Assembly (NCBI RefSeq): GCF_025822605.1
Contig: NZ_JACKTY010000029.1
Span: forward strand, 251,236-315,235
Source of the DNA: Mycolicibacterium komossense
GTDB lineage: Bacteria > Actinomycetota > Actinomycetes > Mycobacteriales > Mycobacteriaceae
Direction: 5' to 3'
DNA length: 64,000 nt
Made by a program: the position numbers and the translations under genes. Positions 29,234-40,707 of this stretch are shown piece by piece. The notes beneath the pieces were generated by a model. It had not been told where the DNA came from. It saw only the letters and a program-made list of their open reading frames with translations, and searched no databases. Position 1 is the stretch's first letter; every line of letters starts with the position of its first letter.

Positions 29234-30277
29234 GTGCGCCTGATAATTACCCTGACCACTGTTATCTGCGCATTCCTCGCATCGGTTACCGCGACCGCCC
29301 ACGCCGAACCGCCGGCGCACCGCGCCGTGGTGATCGTCTCCGGCGGCGACGCCGTCAGCCCGTTCACCACCCCCGACCTGGCCTGTGAAACCGGGCTGGC
29401 GGCGGGCAACAGCGATACCGCGATCCGCGATTATCTGCTGGGCCAGGGATACATCGTCTACACGTCCCCCGCGATGAACGGACGTGGGCCGGTGGCCGAC
29501 CAGACCGGCTTCGGCCCGTTCGGCGATTGCCCGGTCACGCTGCCCGACGTGATGACGGTGGATTCCACCGGCAGCATCGACCTCGCCGGCGAGCATCTGG
29601 CGCGGTTCCTGAACTATCTGCACACCGAGCGCGGCGTCGACGAGGTGGACGTGGTCGGACATTCGATGGGCGGGTTGTACTCCCGGGCGGCCTTCCGGGT
29701 GCTCCAGCAGACCGGCTCACCGGTGCACATCCGGTCGTTGACCACGATCGGGACGCCGTGGCAGGGCAGCTTCCTGTCCGATTACGCCAACGGGCTCACA
29801 CCGCTGTCCGACTGCCTTGGCGACACCTTCTGCGAGAAGGCCATGCAGGGGATGAAAGCCAGGGCTGAGTTGCTGATGACGGGATCGGCCCGCGAGGTCA
29901 ACCAGGGTTACCTGATGGGCGCGCAGGGTTGGAACGACTTCCAGGCGGGCGTTCTCGACGCGATTCCCGTGGTGCTGATCGGCGGCAACCGCTTCACCCA
30001 GCCCGGTGCGGCCAATCCGACGGTGTGGCCGAACGACGGCATCGTCGCGACCTCCAGCGCGCTGGCCACCGATATCAGCGACCGGGTGCTCCCGCACCGG
30101 CGCTGTGTGAGCTTCGACGACACGCACAGCATCTTCGCCTCGGATGCAACCGGCCTGCCCTGGGACACGGCCCTGACCTGGGATCCGCGCACCTTCGAGG
30201 TGCTGCGCGGCGCGATCGAGGAAGCGCCGGACGCAGTGACGGCGCCGACGCGGGAAGGCTGTCCGCCGGCGAGCTAG
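29234..30277 (+). CDS. Secreted alpha/beta-hydrolase (lipase-like)
   Basis: A 347-residue exported hydrolase. The first 24 residues form a signal peptide ending in TAHA. The nucleophile elbow GHSMGGLYSRAAF is near residue 138, VVIVSGG starts the first strand, and DDTHSIFASD near residue 297 could supply the catalytic His. Several Cys residues suggest disulphides in the exported protein. I chose GTG at 29234 because GGGAGAG precedes it and it gives a clean signal peptide. Likely substrate: esters or lipids outside the cytoplasm. Confidence 0.83.
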   Translation: MRLIITLTTVICAFLASVTATAHAEPPAHRAVVIVSGGDAVSPFTTPDLACETGLAAGNSDTAIRDYLLGQGYIVYTSPAMNGRGPVADQTGFGPFGDCPVTLPDVMTVDSTGSIDLAGEHLARFLNYLHTERGVDEVDVVGHSMGGLYSRAAFRVLQQTGSPVHIRSLTTIGTPWQGSFLSDYANGLTPLSDCLGDTFCEKAMQGMKARAELLMTGSAREVNQGYLMGAQGWNDFQAGVLDAIPVVLIGGNRFTQPGAANPTVWPNDGIVATSSALATDISDRVLPHRRCVSFDDTHSIFASDATGLPWDTALTWDPRTFEVLRGAIEEAPDAVTAPTREGCPPAS

Positions 30278-30282
30278 TGGAC

Positions 30283-31083
30283 TCAGGCGAACTCGACGGT
30301 CACCGGGGCGTGATCGGACCAGCGCAGCGCATAGGCGGCGGGCCGCTCGGTTCCCGCGGACACCGTCCGCGCCGCCAGCCCGGCAGTGGCGAGGTGGTAG
30401 TCGATGCGCCAGCCGGCGTCGTTGTCGAACGCCTTGCCTCGCCACGACCACCAGCTGTACGGCCCCGCCACATCAGGATGCTGCTGCCGGACGACGTCCA
30501 CCCAGCCCGCTTCCAGCAGCGTGCCCACCCAGGCGCGTTCGCTGGGCAGGAAGCCCGATTTCTTGACGTTGGCCTTCCACGCCTTGATATCCGCCTCGGT
30601 GTGCGCAATGTTCCAGTCGCCGCAGATCACGGCATCACGGCCGGTGGCGGCCAGCTGGGCCATCCGCTCGGCGAGCGCGGCCATGAACCGCTCCTTCTCG
30701 AGCTGACGAGGAGTATCGGCCTCGCCGGTCTGGACATAGACGCTGCCAACAGTCAGCCCGTCGACGTCAGCCTCCAGATAGCGGCCGTGAGACAGGAACT
30801 CCTCGGCGCCGAACCCGACCCGGACTTCGGCGAACGGGTGACGGCTCAGCAGCGCGACGCCATTGCGGCCCTTGAGGTGTGGCTCGGCCGAGGCCAGCTG
30901 CCACCCCGCGGCGAGTGCCGGGGCCAGCGCCGCCGCGAGTTGGTCGTCGTCGGCGCGGGTCTCCTGCAGGCACACCACGTCGGCGCGGGTGTTCGCCAGC
31001 CAGGGCAGCAGGCCGCGGTTGTCTTCTGAGCGTTCTTTGACGGCGGCCCGGATGCCATTGACGTTGATGGTGCTGACGATCAC
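30283..31083 (-). CDS. xthA: Exodeoxyribonuclease III (AP endonuclease)
   Basis: A 266-residue member of the exonuclease III/APE1 family, which cuts abasic sites and trims 3' blocked ends during base excision repair. Landmarks in order are STINVNGIRAA at the N-terminus, VVCLQETRA near residue 36 (metal-binding Glu), GSVYVQTGE near residue 112, ICGDWNIAHTEADI near residue 150 and the catalytic RWSDHAPVTVEF at the C-terminus. WRIDYHLAT near residue 223 is also typical. Length is normal. Convergent with the lipase gene. Confidence 0.93.
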   Translation of the reverse strand: MIVSTINVNGIRAAVKERSEDNRGLLPWLANTRADVVCLQETRADDDQLAAALAPALAAGWQLASAEPHLKGRNGVALLSRHPFAEVRVGFGAEEFLSHGRYLEADVDGLTVGSVYVQTGEADTPRQLEKERFMAALAERMAQLAATGRDAVICGDWNIAHTEADIKAWKANVKKSGFLPSERAWVGTLLEAGWVDVVRQQHPDVAGPYSWWSWRGKAFDNDAGWRIDYHLATAGLAARTVSAGTERPAAYALRWSDHAPVTVEFA

Positions 31084-31159
31084 GGAGCAAGACCCTAACG
31101 GCTGGCCGACGACCCTCCACCCGATACCGGCGGTACCGGGTTCTTGCTAGAGTCGGCAC

Positions 31160-32002
31160 ATGACGTTCCGACGCGAACCGATCCATGTCGGGACCGGTGA
31201 ACCGGTCCTGTTGCTCCACCCCTTCCTGTGTTCGCAGGAAGTGTGGTCGACGGTTGCCGACCAGCTGGCCGAGACCGGCCGCTTCGAGGTGTTCGCACCG
31301 ACGATGGTGGGTCATCATGGCGGGCCACGGACCCGCAGTTGGCTGCTCGACACCCATGTCTTCGCCGATGAGATCGAACGCCAACTCGACGAGCTCGGCT
31401 GGGAGACCGCCCATATCGTCGGCAACTCGCTCGGCGGCTGGGTGTCGTTCGAACTCGAGCGGCGCGGCCGGGCGCGGACGTTGACCGCGATCGCCCCGGC
31501 CGGCGGCTGGAGCGACCTGTCGCCGGTCAAGTTCGAGATCGTCGCCAAGTTCCTGGCCGGTGGCCCCGCGTTGCTGGCGGCGCGCCTGCTGGGTGCCGAA
31601 CGGATTCTGCAGTTGCCGTTCGCCCGCCGCATCGCCACACTGGCGATCAGTGGTCCGGCCGACGGCCCGCGCCAGCCCGAGCTCGTCACGCTCATCGAGG
31701 ATGCGACCCACTGCCCGGCCTACGTTCAGCTGCTGATCAAATCGCTCACCGCACCCGGGCTCAAGGAGCTCGCCGACGCGCAGGCACCGGTACACCTGGT
31801 CACTTGCGAGTTCGACCGCGTGCTGCCGCACCCTCGGTACAGCAGACATTTCACCGACCACCTGCCGTCCACGTCACGCGTGAGCCGCCTCGACGGCGTC
31901 GGGCACATCCCGATGCTCGAGGCGCCAGGACGTGTCACCGAGCTGATCGCCGATTTCGTCGACGAGCACACCGCGCCCGCCAGCGACGTGTCGGCGGGCT
32001 GA
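31160..32002 (+). CDS. Alpha/beta-hydrolase
   Basis: A 280-residue cytosolic alpha/beta-hydrolase. The oxyanion-hole region is LLLHPFLCSQEVW near residue 18, the nucleophile elbow is VGNSLGGWVSFEL near residue 91, and the acid/His pair may be in CEFDRVLPHPRYS and VGHIPMLEAPGRV near the end. Position next to icd and metC matches the Rv3337/Rv3338 hydrolase of M. tuberculosis. Specificity unknown. Confidence 0.85.
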   Translation: MTFRREPIHVGTGEPVLLLHPFLCSQEVWSTVADQLAETGRFEVFAPTMVGHHGGPRTRSWLLDTHVFADEIERQLDELGWETAHIVGNSLGGWVSFELERRGRARTLTAIAPAGGWSDLSPVKFEIVAKFLAGGPALLAARLLGAERILQLPFARRIATLAISGPADGPRQPELVTLIEDATHCPAYVQLLIKSLTAPGLKELADAQAPVHLVTCEFDRVLPHPRYSRHFTDHLPSTSRVSRLDGVGHIPMLEAPGRVTELIADFVDEHTAPASDVSAG

Positions 32003-32030
32003 GCACCAGGTAGCGCGGGGCACCAACTAG

Positions 32031-32093
32031 CGCGAGCAGACGCAGACACCCCTCGCTGACCGCGAATGTGGTGCCAATTTGCGTCTGCTCGCG
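32031..32093. repeat. Palindromic hairpin with perfect 14-bp arms (copy 2)
   Basis: Left arm CGCGAGCAGACGCA (32031-32044) and right arm TGCGTCTGCTCGCG (32080-32093) are exact inverted repeats around a 35-base loop. Twelve bases of each arm are identical to the element at 15982-16043. It lies between two convergent genes and begins 11 bases beyond the icd stop, the same spacing as copy 1. A terminator role for the repeat family is the simplest reading. Confidence 0.75.
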
Positions 32094-32104
32094 AAGGTGA
32101 GTCC

Positions 32105-34342
<2,238 letters not shown>

Positions 34343-34524
34343 GTGCTGTTCTCTCCCGGCGTCAGTGTCTGTGGTGCCACTCGTTGTTCAAGCGACTACC
34401 AGTATCGCGTCGCAGCCCACGCTACGTGCGACACGGGTCCAGAAAACTTCCACCTCTGGGGAGACGTTGAGCACGCGGCGAACCCACTGGCAGACGAACA
34501 GTTGATTGCGATATCGTGGGCAAC

Positions 34525-34658
34525 GGTCATGAGTGCCAGCGTCAAGCCCCGGCTCGCTGGCCGGCAACCCTCCAACCGCGGTGGGGTGCCCCGGGTGATT
34601 GACCAGGTTGGGTAGTCGCTCGTATTTTCACGCGAGAGGCCACACGGCAAGCGCGGGC
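34525..34658 (+). ncRNA. SAM-IV riboswitch upstream of metC
   Basis: The segment starting GGTCATGAGTGCCAGCGTCA and continuing through CCGGCAACCCTCCAACCGCG (34561-34580) to GGGGTGCCCCGGGTGA is nearly identical to the mycobacterial SAM-IV aptamer as I remember it. P1 pairs GGTCA (34525-34529) with TGACC (34600-34604). The 3' pseudoknot region ends at CGGCAAGCGCGGGCC. A GGGCCC/GGGCCC stem follows (34655-34673) and may belong to the expression platform. It binds S-adenosylmethionine and should lower metC/metX expression when SAM is plentiful. Confidence 0.9.
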
Positions 34659-34695
34659 CCGGGTATCGGGCCCCCAGACGAGACAGGGAAACCTG

Positions 34696-34734
34696 ATGGA
34701 GGCCCACATTGTGCACATGTTGCTGACCTGCTGA
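34696..34734 (+). CDS. Possible 12-residue leader peptide between SAM-IV riboswitch and metC
   Basis: An ATG-initiated 12-codon ORF encodes MEAHIVHMLLTC followed by TGA. It lies between the riboswitch and metC, 67 bp before the metC start. The last sense codon is Cys, and a GC-rich stem follows at 34755-34779. This arrangement is reminiscent of cysteine-responsive leader peptides in mycobacteria, but there is only one Cys codon and the ribosome-binding site is weak. Coding status is unproven. Confidence 0.4.
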   Translation: MEAHIVHMLLTC

Positions 34735-34754
34735 CGCGGAAAAAACCCACCCCT

Positions 34755-34779
34755 CGCCCGGTCTGACACCGGCCGGGCG
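34755..34779 (+). terminator. GC-rich stem-loop in the metC leader
   Basis: CGCCCGG (34755-34761) pairs with CCGGGCG (34773-34779) around an 11-base loop; an alternative inner GGT/ACC pairing exists. GTTTCC follows. It lies after the short leader ORF and just before the metC ribosome-binding site AGGAG (34789-34793). It could be an attenuator or could sequester translation initiation. Confidence 0.4.
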
Positions 34780-34801
34780 CGTTTCCTCAGGAGAACATCA
34801 C

Positions 34802-36148
34802 ATGACCAATCCCGACGACCCGACCGCCAACTGGTCCTTCGAGACCAAACAGGTCCACGCCGGCCAGACCCCCGATTCGGCAACCGGCGCCAGGGCGCTG
34901 CCGATCTACCAGACCACGTCGTACGTCTTCCGGGACACCGATCACGCTGCGGCCCTGTTCGGGCTCGCCGAGCCCGGCAACATCTACACCCGCATCATGA
35001 ATCCCACCCAGGACGTCGTCGAGCAGCGCATCGCCGCGCTCGAAGGCGGGGTGGCCGCACTGCTCCTGGCATCGGGGCAGGCCGCGGAGACCTTCGCCAT
35101 CCTGAACCTGGCACAGGCGGGCGACCACATCGTGTCGAGCCCGCGACTCTACGGCGGCACGTACAACCTGTTCCACTATTCGCTGCCCAAGCTGGGCATC
35201 GAGGTCAGCTTCGTCGACGACCCCGACAACCTGGACTCCTGGCGGGCCGCAGTCCGGCCGAACACCAAGGCTTTCTTCGCCGAGACGATCTCCAACCCGC
35301 AGATCGACATCCTCGACATTCCCGGCGTCTCGGGCGTGGCCCACGACAACGGCGTGCCACTGATCGTCGACAACACCATCGCCACGCCGTATCTGATCCA
35401 ACCGATCGCCCACGGCGCCGACATCGTGGTGCACTCGGCGACGAAGTATCTGGGCGGGCACGGCTCGGCGATCGCAGGCGTGATCGTCGACAGCGGCAAT
35501 TTCGACTGGACACAGGGGCGCCATCCCGGCTTCACCACTGCCGACCCGAGCTACCACGGGGTGGTGTTCGCCGAACTGGGCCCACCCGCCTACGCGCTCA
35601 AGGCTCGAGTCCAGCTGCTGCGCGATTACGGCTCGGCCGCGGCGCCGTTCAACGCCTTCCTGGTGGCGCAGGGCCTGGAAACGTTGAGCCTGCGCGTCGA
35701 GCGCCATGTGCAGAATGCGCAACGCGTCGCCGAGTTCCTGGTGGGCCGCGACGACGTGGTGTCCGTCAACTACGCCGGGCTGCCGAGCTCACCGTGGTAC
35801 GAGCGGGGAAAGCAGCTGGCACCCAAGGGAACTGGCGCCGTACTTGCGTTCGAGTTGGCCGGCGGCGTCGAAGCCGGGAAGGCGTTCGTCAACGCGCTGA
35901 CACTGCACAGCCATGTGGCCAATATCGGTGACGTCCGCTCACTGGTGATCCACCCGGCGTCCACCACCCACGCTCAGCTCTCCCCCGCCGAGCAGCTCGC
36001 CACCGGCGTCACACCCGGGCTGGTGCGGTTGGCCGTCGGGATCGAAGGGATCGACGACATTCTCGCCGATCTGGAGCAAGGATTCGCCGCGGCCGGTTCA
36101 GTCGGATCGGGCGCTGCCGCCGATCCGCATGCCGTGGCGGCCGTTTGA
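34802..36148 (+). CDS. metY: O-acetylhomoserine sulfhydrylase (metC of M. tuberculosis nomenclature)
   Basis: A 448-residue pyridoxal-phosphate enzyme of the Cys/Met metabolism family that makes homocysteine from O-acetylhomoserine and sulfide. Landmarks are [19 protein letters not shown] near residue 30, [20 protein letters not shown] near residue 60, the cofactor Lys in [16 protein letters not shown] near residue 212 and the C-terminal [25 protein letters not shown] lies upstream of the ATG. It is preceded by a SAM-IV riboswitch and followed 28 bp later by metX, which supplies its substrate, so both belong to one SAM-controlled operon. Confidence 0.94.
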   Translation: MTNPDDPTANWSFETKQVHAGQTPDSATGARALPIYQTTSYVFRDTDHAAALFGLAEPGNIYTRIMNPTQDVVEQRIAALEGGVAALLLASGQAAETFAILNLAQAGDHIVSSPRLYGGTYNLFHYSLPKLGIEVSFVDDPDNLDSWRAAVRPNTKAFFAETISNPQIDILDIPGVSGVAHDNGVPLIVDNTIATPYLIQPIAHGADIVVHSATKYLGGHGSAIAGVIVDSGNFDWTQGRHPGFTTADPSYHGVVFAELGPPAYALKARVQLLRDYGSAAAPFNAFLVAQGLETLSLRVERHVQNAQRVAEFLVGRDDVVSVNYAGLPSSPWYERGKQLAPKGTGAVLAFELAGGVEAGKAFVNALTLHSHVANIGDVRSLVIHPASTTHAQLSPAEQLATGVTPGLVRLAVGIEGIDDILADLEQGFAAAGSVGSGAAADPHAVAAV

Positions 36149-36176
36149 GCAGGCTGTGGCGAGAAAGCGTAGTCCC

Positions 36177-37298
36177 GTGACCATCTCCGACGAACGCATA
36201 GTGACGCTGCCCGCCGAAGGAGAGATCGGCGTGGTCGGCATCGGAGCGCTGACGCTGGAAAGCGGCGCGGTGATCGACGACGTCAGTATCGCCGTCCAAC
36301 GATGGGGGGAGCTCTCCCCTACCCGCGACAACGTCGTCGTCGTCCTGCACGCTCTGACCGGCGACTCACACATCACCGGGCCCGCGGGTGTGGGTCATCC
36401 GACACCCGGGTGGTGGGACGGTGTGGCCGGTCCCGGCGCACCGATCGACACCAACCGCTGGTGTGCGATCTCCACCAACGTGCTCGGTGGCTGTCGCGGC
36501 TCCACCGGACCGAGTTCACTGGCCCGCGACGGGAAACCGTGGGGATCGCGGTTCCCACTGGTCTCGGTGCGGGATCAGGTCGCGGCTGATGTGGCGGCGC
36601 TGGCAGCCCTCGGCATCACCGAGGTCGCCGCTGTCGTCGGCGGCTCGATGGGTGGGGCGCGAGCCCTGGAGTGGGCCGTCGGCTACCCCGATGCGGTCCG
36701 CGCGGCACTGGTGCTGGCGGTCGGCGCCCGCGCCACTGCTGACCAGATCGGCACCCAGAGCACACAGATCGCGGCCATCAAGGCGGATCCGGACTGGCAG
36801 GGCGGCGACTACCACGGCACGGGCCGCATACCCGAGGCCGGCCTTGAGGTCGCCCGCCGGTTCGCGCATCTGACGTACCGCGGTGAGACCGAATTGGACA
36901 CCCGCTTCGGCAATACGGCTCAAGGCGACGAGGATCCGCTGTCCGGTGGGCGCTATGCCGTGCAGAGCTACCTGGAATACCAGGGCAAAAAGCTTGTTGG
37001 ACGTTTCGATGCGGGAAGCTACGTGATTCTCTCCGAGGCGTTGTCCAGCCACGACGTCGGCCGCGGCCGCGGCGGGGTGGCTGCGGCCCTACAGTCCTGT
37101 CCGGTACCGGTGGTGGTCGGCGGCATCACCTCCGACCGGCTGTATCCCCTGCGACTGCAGCAGGAACTGGCCGATCTGCTGCCGGGCTGTCCGGGCCTCA
37201 ATGTGGTGGAGTCGATCTACGGGCACGACGGATTCCTCGTCGAGTCAGATGCGGTCGGCGTGCTGATCCGACAGACGCTTGAGCTGGCGGCGCGGTGA
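36177..37298 (+). CDS. metX: Homoserine O-acetyltransferase
   Basis: A 373-residue alpha/beta-hydrolase-fold acyltransferase that acetylates homoserine in methionine synthesis. [15 protein letters not shown] near residue 45, the nucleophile Ser in [14 protein letters not shown] near residue 155, and [13 protein letters not shown] near residue 350 (catalytic His) are all present; [10 protein letters not shown] near residue 320 supplies the Asp. The GTG at 36177 ([18 protein letters not shown]) matches the start of the M. tuberculosis protein; the frame is open 16 codons upstream inside metY. It overlaps the next gene by GTGA. Confidence 0.94.
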   Translation: MTISDERIVTLPAEGEIGVVGIGALTLESGAVIDDVSIAVQRWGELSPTRDNVVVVLHALTGDSHITGPAGVGHPTPGWWDGVAGPGAPIDTNRWCAISTNVLGGCRGSTGPSSLARDGKPWGSRFPLVSVRDQVAADVAALAALGITEVAAVVGGSMGGARALEWAVGYPDAVRAALVLAVGARATADQIGTQSTQIAAIKADPDWQGGDYHGTGRIPEAGLEVARRFAHLTYRGETELDTRFGNTAQGDEDPLSGGRYAVQSYLEYQGKKLVGRFDAGSYVILSEALSSHDVGRGRGGVAAALQSCPVPVVVGGITSDRLYPLRLQQELADLLPGCPGLNVVESIYGHDGFLVESDAVGVLIRQTLELAAR

Positions 37299-38029
37299 CC
37301 CGGTCCCGGCAAGAGCAGTCACTGTCGTTCGGCTCGGAGGCCTCGGCCTATGAGCGCGGCAGGCCGTCCTACCCGCCGGAGGCCATCGACTGGCTGCTGC
37401 CACCGGATGCCCGCACCGTGCTCGATCTGGGCGCCGGTACCGGCAAACTGACGGCACGCCTGGTCGAGCGCGGGCTCGACGTCATCGCCGTCGATCCGAT
37501 CGCGGAGATGCTCGAAGTGCTCAGCACTTCATTGCCAGACACGCCCGCGCTACTGGGTACCGCAGAAGAGATCCCCCTGGCGGACAACAGTGTCGACGCG
37601 GTCCTGGTGGGTCAGGCCTGGCACTGGGTGGATCCCGAACGCGCGATACCCGAGGTGACCAGGGTGCTGCGCCCGGGCGGGCGGCTCGGCCTGGTGTGGA
37701 ACAACCGCGACGAACGGTCGGGCTGGGTCAGGGACCTCGGCCGCATCATCGGCCGCGAGGTCGATCCGTTCACCTACGAGGTGACGCTGCCCGACTCGTT
37801 CACCGGAGCTGGACGACATCTGGTCGAATGGACCAATTACCTTACGCCGCAAGCACTTATCGACTTGGTGGCATCGCGCAGCTACTGCATCACCTCGCCG
37901 GCTGAAGTACGGGACAGAACCCTGGAACGCGTGCGGGAACTGCTGAACACCCATCCCGCCCTGGCTTCCTCGACCGGCCTGGCACTGCCGTATGTGACGG
38001 TCTGCGTCCGCGCCGACGTCGCGAGGTAG
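37295..38029 (+). CDS. Class I SAM-dependent methyltransferase
   Basis: A 244-residue methyltransferase with a Rossmann SAM-binding fold. Motif I is [15 protein letters not shown] near residue 45, followed by [11 protein letters not shown], and motif II is [19 protein letters not shown] near residue 100. The [11 protein letters not shown] segment is typical of the UbiE/ubiquinone-type family. It overlaps metX by four bases, so it is the third gene of the SAM-regulated operon, as in M. tuberculosis (Rv3342). Substrate unknown; coupling to methionine supply is logical for a SAM consumer. Confidence 0.87.
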   Translation: MTRSRQEQSLSFGSEASAYERGRPSYPPEAIDWLLPPDARTVLDLGAGTGKLTARLVERGLDVIAVDPIAEMLEVLSTSLPDTPALLGTAEEIPLADNSVDAVLVGQAWHWVDPERAIPEVTRVLRPGGRLGLVWNNRDERSGWVRDLGRIIGREVDPFTYEVTLPDSFTGAGRHLVEWTNYLTPQALIDLVASRSYCITSPAEVRDRTLERVRELLNTHPALASSTGLALPYVTVCVRADVAR

Positions 38030-38048
38030 TCGCGGTCGATCGCCGACC

Positions 38049-39362
38049 TCAGCTGGCCTGACGGTGCCCGGCGTGGCTGCCCGAAGTCGAGCGGGTCCCG
38101 CTCGGTGCCGCTGCCGTGGCAGCGCCCGTCTCGGCGGCCGGCTTCACGACTTTACGTTTGACCCTGGCCTGCGCAATCTGATCGATCGGCTGCGCCGGCG
38201 CCGCAACAGCGACCGAAGTGGTTGCAGCGGTTGGAATATCCGAGGTGGTGGTCGACTGACCCGGTCCACGGTACGGCGCCAACGGGACGGGTGTGGTGTT
38301 GCCGAGATTCGATACTGCGTTGTGCAGCCCCAGGTCGACGGCGGCCACCAGGTCCGTGGCCAGCGTGATGGGATTGATGGGGGGAATCAGTGCGGCCGGG
38401 CTGGGGTCGCCGTAATTGGTTCGGTCGTAACCGGTTTCGATGAGAACCTGCAACGCCGGCTGGGTCAGGTCGACCAATGGGGTGACCAGCAGGCTGGTGC
38501 CGGTAGCCGCACCGAGAGCCTCGAGCGGACGCAGTAGGGGCAGACCGGTCGCCGGAATGGTGATGTAGGTGGTGTCACCGAACTGCTGTTGGTTGGCCGG
38601 ATCGGCCTCCGCCGCCAGCAGCGAGGCCGTCGTGTAGCCGTACGGGAGAGGATTGGGCTGCTTACCGTTGGGCGCCATTTCCAGTTGGTGCACGTAGATG
38701 ACGCCGGCGAGTGCGTTCAGATCGGCGAGCAGGTTAACCGGATACTTGGGGAAGTCGGCGACACCGTCGTACTGGTAGGCGAGGTCGGTGGTGGCGATCC
38801 CGGTGTCGGTCGGTGTCGGCAGGCCAAACGTGATGTTCAGAAACGGCACGGTGCCGACCGCCGACAAGCGCTCGATCACACCTCCGTTGGGGCGTTGCGG
38901 GTTGCCGACGAGGACGAAGTAGTACTGGCTCTTGTCGGCAACGTTGGCCAGGAGACTCTTCTCCTGACTGGATACCGACGAGCCCTGGGAGAAGCCGAAG
39001 ACGACGAGTTGCCCCGACGGGTTGGCGGTCACCTCGTTCACCACGGTGCTGGTCAGATCCGAAACGCCCTTGGCCACCGACACGTTTCACTGGTCGGTGC
39101 CGATCAACGGCCACAACGATGCGGGGTAGGTGATCGGCTCCGGTGTGCAGACGGCTTGGCACGAGGGGGCATTCGGTGTGGCGTAGTAGTTGACCGCGTT
39201 GGCCATGAAATCAGCCACCGCCGCAGGGTCGGGCGTACCCGTGCCCGGCACCACGAGGACCGTCGCCGCGAGTGTGCGAGGTGCCACCACCGTCGACGTC
39301 ACGCCGAGCAGAATGGCAGCAATCACCGCAAACAGCGTTAGCGCACGGTCTCTGCAGGTCAT
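38049..39362 (-). pseudogene. PE-PPE-domain hydrolase interrupted by an in-frame TGA
   Basis: Read through one stop codon, this is a 437-codon gene for an exported PE-PPE-domain serine hydrolase: signal peptide from the ATG at 39362 (GAGGAAGGG upstream), then TVLVVPGTGTPDPA, PITYPASLWPLIG, the lipase box VVFGFSQGSSVSS and FVLVGNPQRPNGG. A TGA at 39087-39089 falls between GTDQ and NVSVAKGVSDL; both sides are in the same frame and join naturally if TGA were TGG (Trp). The downstream part alone (from GTG 39083) would lack the signal peptide. It is either a recent nonsense mutation or a sequencing error. The C-terminus is Ala/Pro/Thr-rich. Confidence 0.82.
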
Positions 39363-39486
39363 GGTCGCCCTTCCTCGAAGGTGGCTGCCGGCAGCAACGT
39401 ACCCAAGGCAAGTGCCGATGACCCGAACATTCCGAAAAATATCGTCGCCGACAATTTGGCGACCTGCCACCGGAATGGGCGTCTTG

Positions 39487-39768
39487 CTAGCTAGTTCCCA
39501 GCGGATCGATGGTCCAGGCGGTGTAGATGACCACCGCGCCCACCGTGGCGGTCGTCATGAAATCGACGCCGCGACTCCGAACCGCGAGTAGGCCTGCCCT
39601 GTCGTCGGACAGCACCAGCCGCAGCACCGCTGCGACCCCGACACCGATCCCGATGAGCAGCGAACCCCGCCGCCAGAAACTGGCCGCCACCAACACGAAT
39701 GCGATCACGAAGACCAGTCCCACCACCAGGATGGGCCACTGCGCGCGCACCGCGGACGGCACGTTCAC
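39487..39768 (-). CDS. Small DUF3017 membrane protein
   Basis: A 93-residue membrane protein with three hydrophobic segments ([38 protein letters not shown], and [20 protein letters not shown]), matching the DUF3017 family (Rv3355c in M. tuberculosis). The GTG at 39768 overlaps the folD stop (GTGA), so it is coupled to folD. The [14 protein letters not shown] segment between helices 2 and 3 is conserved in the family. Function unknown. Confidence 0.85.
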   Translation of the reverse strand: MNVPSAVRAQWPILVVGLVFVIAFVLVAASFWRRGSLLIGIGVGVAAVLRLVLSDDRAGLLAVRSRGVDFMTTATVGAVVIYTAWTIDPLGTS

Positions 39769-40622
39769 AGGCCGCTTTCCACCCGTTCGACCACATTCGT
39801 GAGCAGAAACGCCCGGGTCAGCGGCCCGACGCCACCCGGGTTCGGCGAGACGTGCCCGGCGACGTCCCACACTCCCGGGTGCACGTCACCGGTCAGCTTG
39901 CCGTCGACCCGGCTGACACCGACGTCGACGACCGCGGCACCGGGCCGGACCATGTCGGCGGTCACCATGTGCGGCACCCCGACGGCCGCGACGATGATGT
40001 CGGCCTCTCTGGTCAGCGCGGGCAGATCACGAGTCCCGGTGTGGCACAACGTGACCGTGGCATTCTCCGAGCGCCGGGTGAGCAGCAGTCCCAGTGGGCG
40101 TCCGACGGTGACGCCGCGTCCGATCACCACGACGTGCGCGCCGGCGATCTCGACCTCGTAGCGCCGGAGCAGGTGCACGATGCCCCGCGGCGTACACGGC
40201 AGCGGAGCCGTCTTGCCGAGCACCAGCCTGCCGAGGTTGGTGGGGTGCAGGCCGTCGGCGTCCTTGTCAGGGTCGACGCGTTCCAGGGCGGCGTTCTCGT
40301 CGAGGTGGCGCGGCAGCGGCAGCTGCACGATGTAGCCGGTGCACTCGGGGTTGGCGTTGAGCTCGTCGATGGTCTCATCGAGGGCGGCCGCACTGATATC
40401 GGCGGGCAGATCGCGGCGGATCGAGTTGATCCCGACCTTGGCGCAGTCGGCGTGCTTACCGCGCACGTAGGCCTGCGAGCCGGGGTCGTCGCCGACGAGG
40501 ATCGTGCCCAGTCCCGGCGTGCGCCCCTGTGCGGTCAGCGCAGCGACCCGCTCCTTGAGATCGACGAAAATCTCGTCGCGCGTGGCCTTGCCGTCCAGCG
40601 TGATTGCACCCACGTCGGACAT
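39765..40622 (-). CDS. folD: Methylenetetrahydrofolate dehydrogenase/cyclohydrolase
   Basis: A 285-residue bifunctional enzyme interconverting 5,10-methylene- and 10-formyl-tetrahydrofolate. Landmarks are [19 protein letters not shown] near residue 43 (catalytic Lys), [13 protein letters not shown] near residue 88, [11 protein letters not shown] near residue 110, [13 protein letters not shown] near residue 135 and the Rossmann loop [17 protein letters not shown] near residue 155. The ATG at 40622 ([11 protein letters not shown]) gives a family-typical N-terminus. It is followed by the overlapping DUF3017 gene. Confidence 0.95.
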   Translation of the reverse strand: MSDVGAITLDGKATRDEIFVDLKERVAALTAQGRTPGLGTILVGDDPGSQAYVRGKHADCAKVGINSIRRDLPADISAAALDETIDELNANPECTGYIVQLPLPRHLDENAALERVDPDKDADGLHPTNLGRLVLGKTAPLPCTPRGIVHLLRRYEVEIAGAHVVVIGRGVTVGRPLGLLLTRRSENATVTLCHTGTRDLPALTREADIIVAAVGVPHMVTADMVRPGAAVVDVGVSRVDGKLTGDVHPGVWDVAGHVSPNPGGVGPLTRAFLLTNVVERVESGL

Positions 40623-40707
40623 TCTGTCATCGCCCGTCCGCTCTGCGCGCAAGCGCTCGTCGCCACCGCCATTGACACCCGTCGGGGCGGCGTGTTGGGC
40701 TGCGCGA

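Noticed and set aside
38049..39083. C-terminal half of the PE-PPE gene considered as an independent gene
   Set aside because: It would begin inside a conserved domain, lack the signal peptide and have no ribosome-binding site; the two parts share one frame.
39081..39092. In-frame TGA of the PE-PPE gene considered as selenocysteine codon
   Set aside because: No selenocysteine family matches PE-PPE hydrolases, and no SECIS-like hairpin directly after the TGA was evident; a nonsense change or error is simpler.
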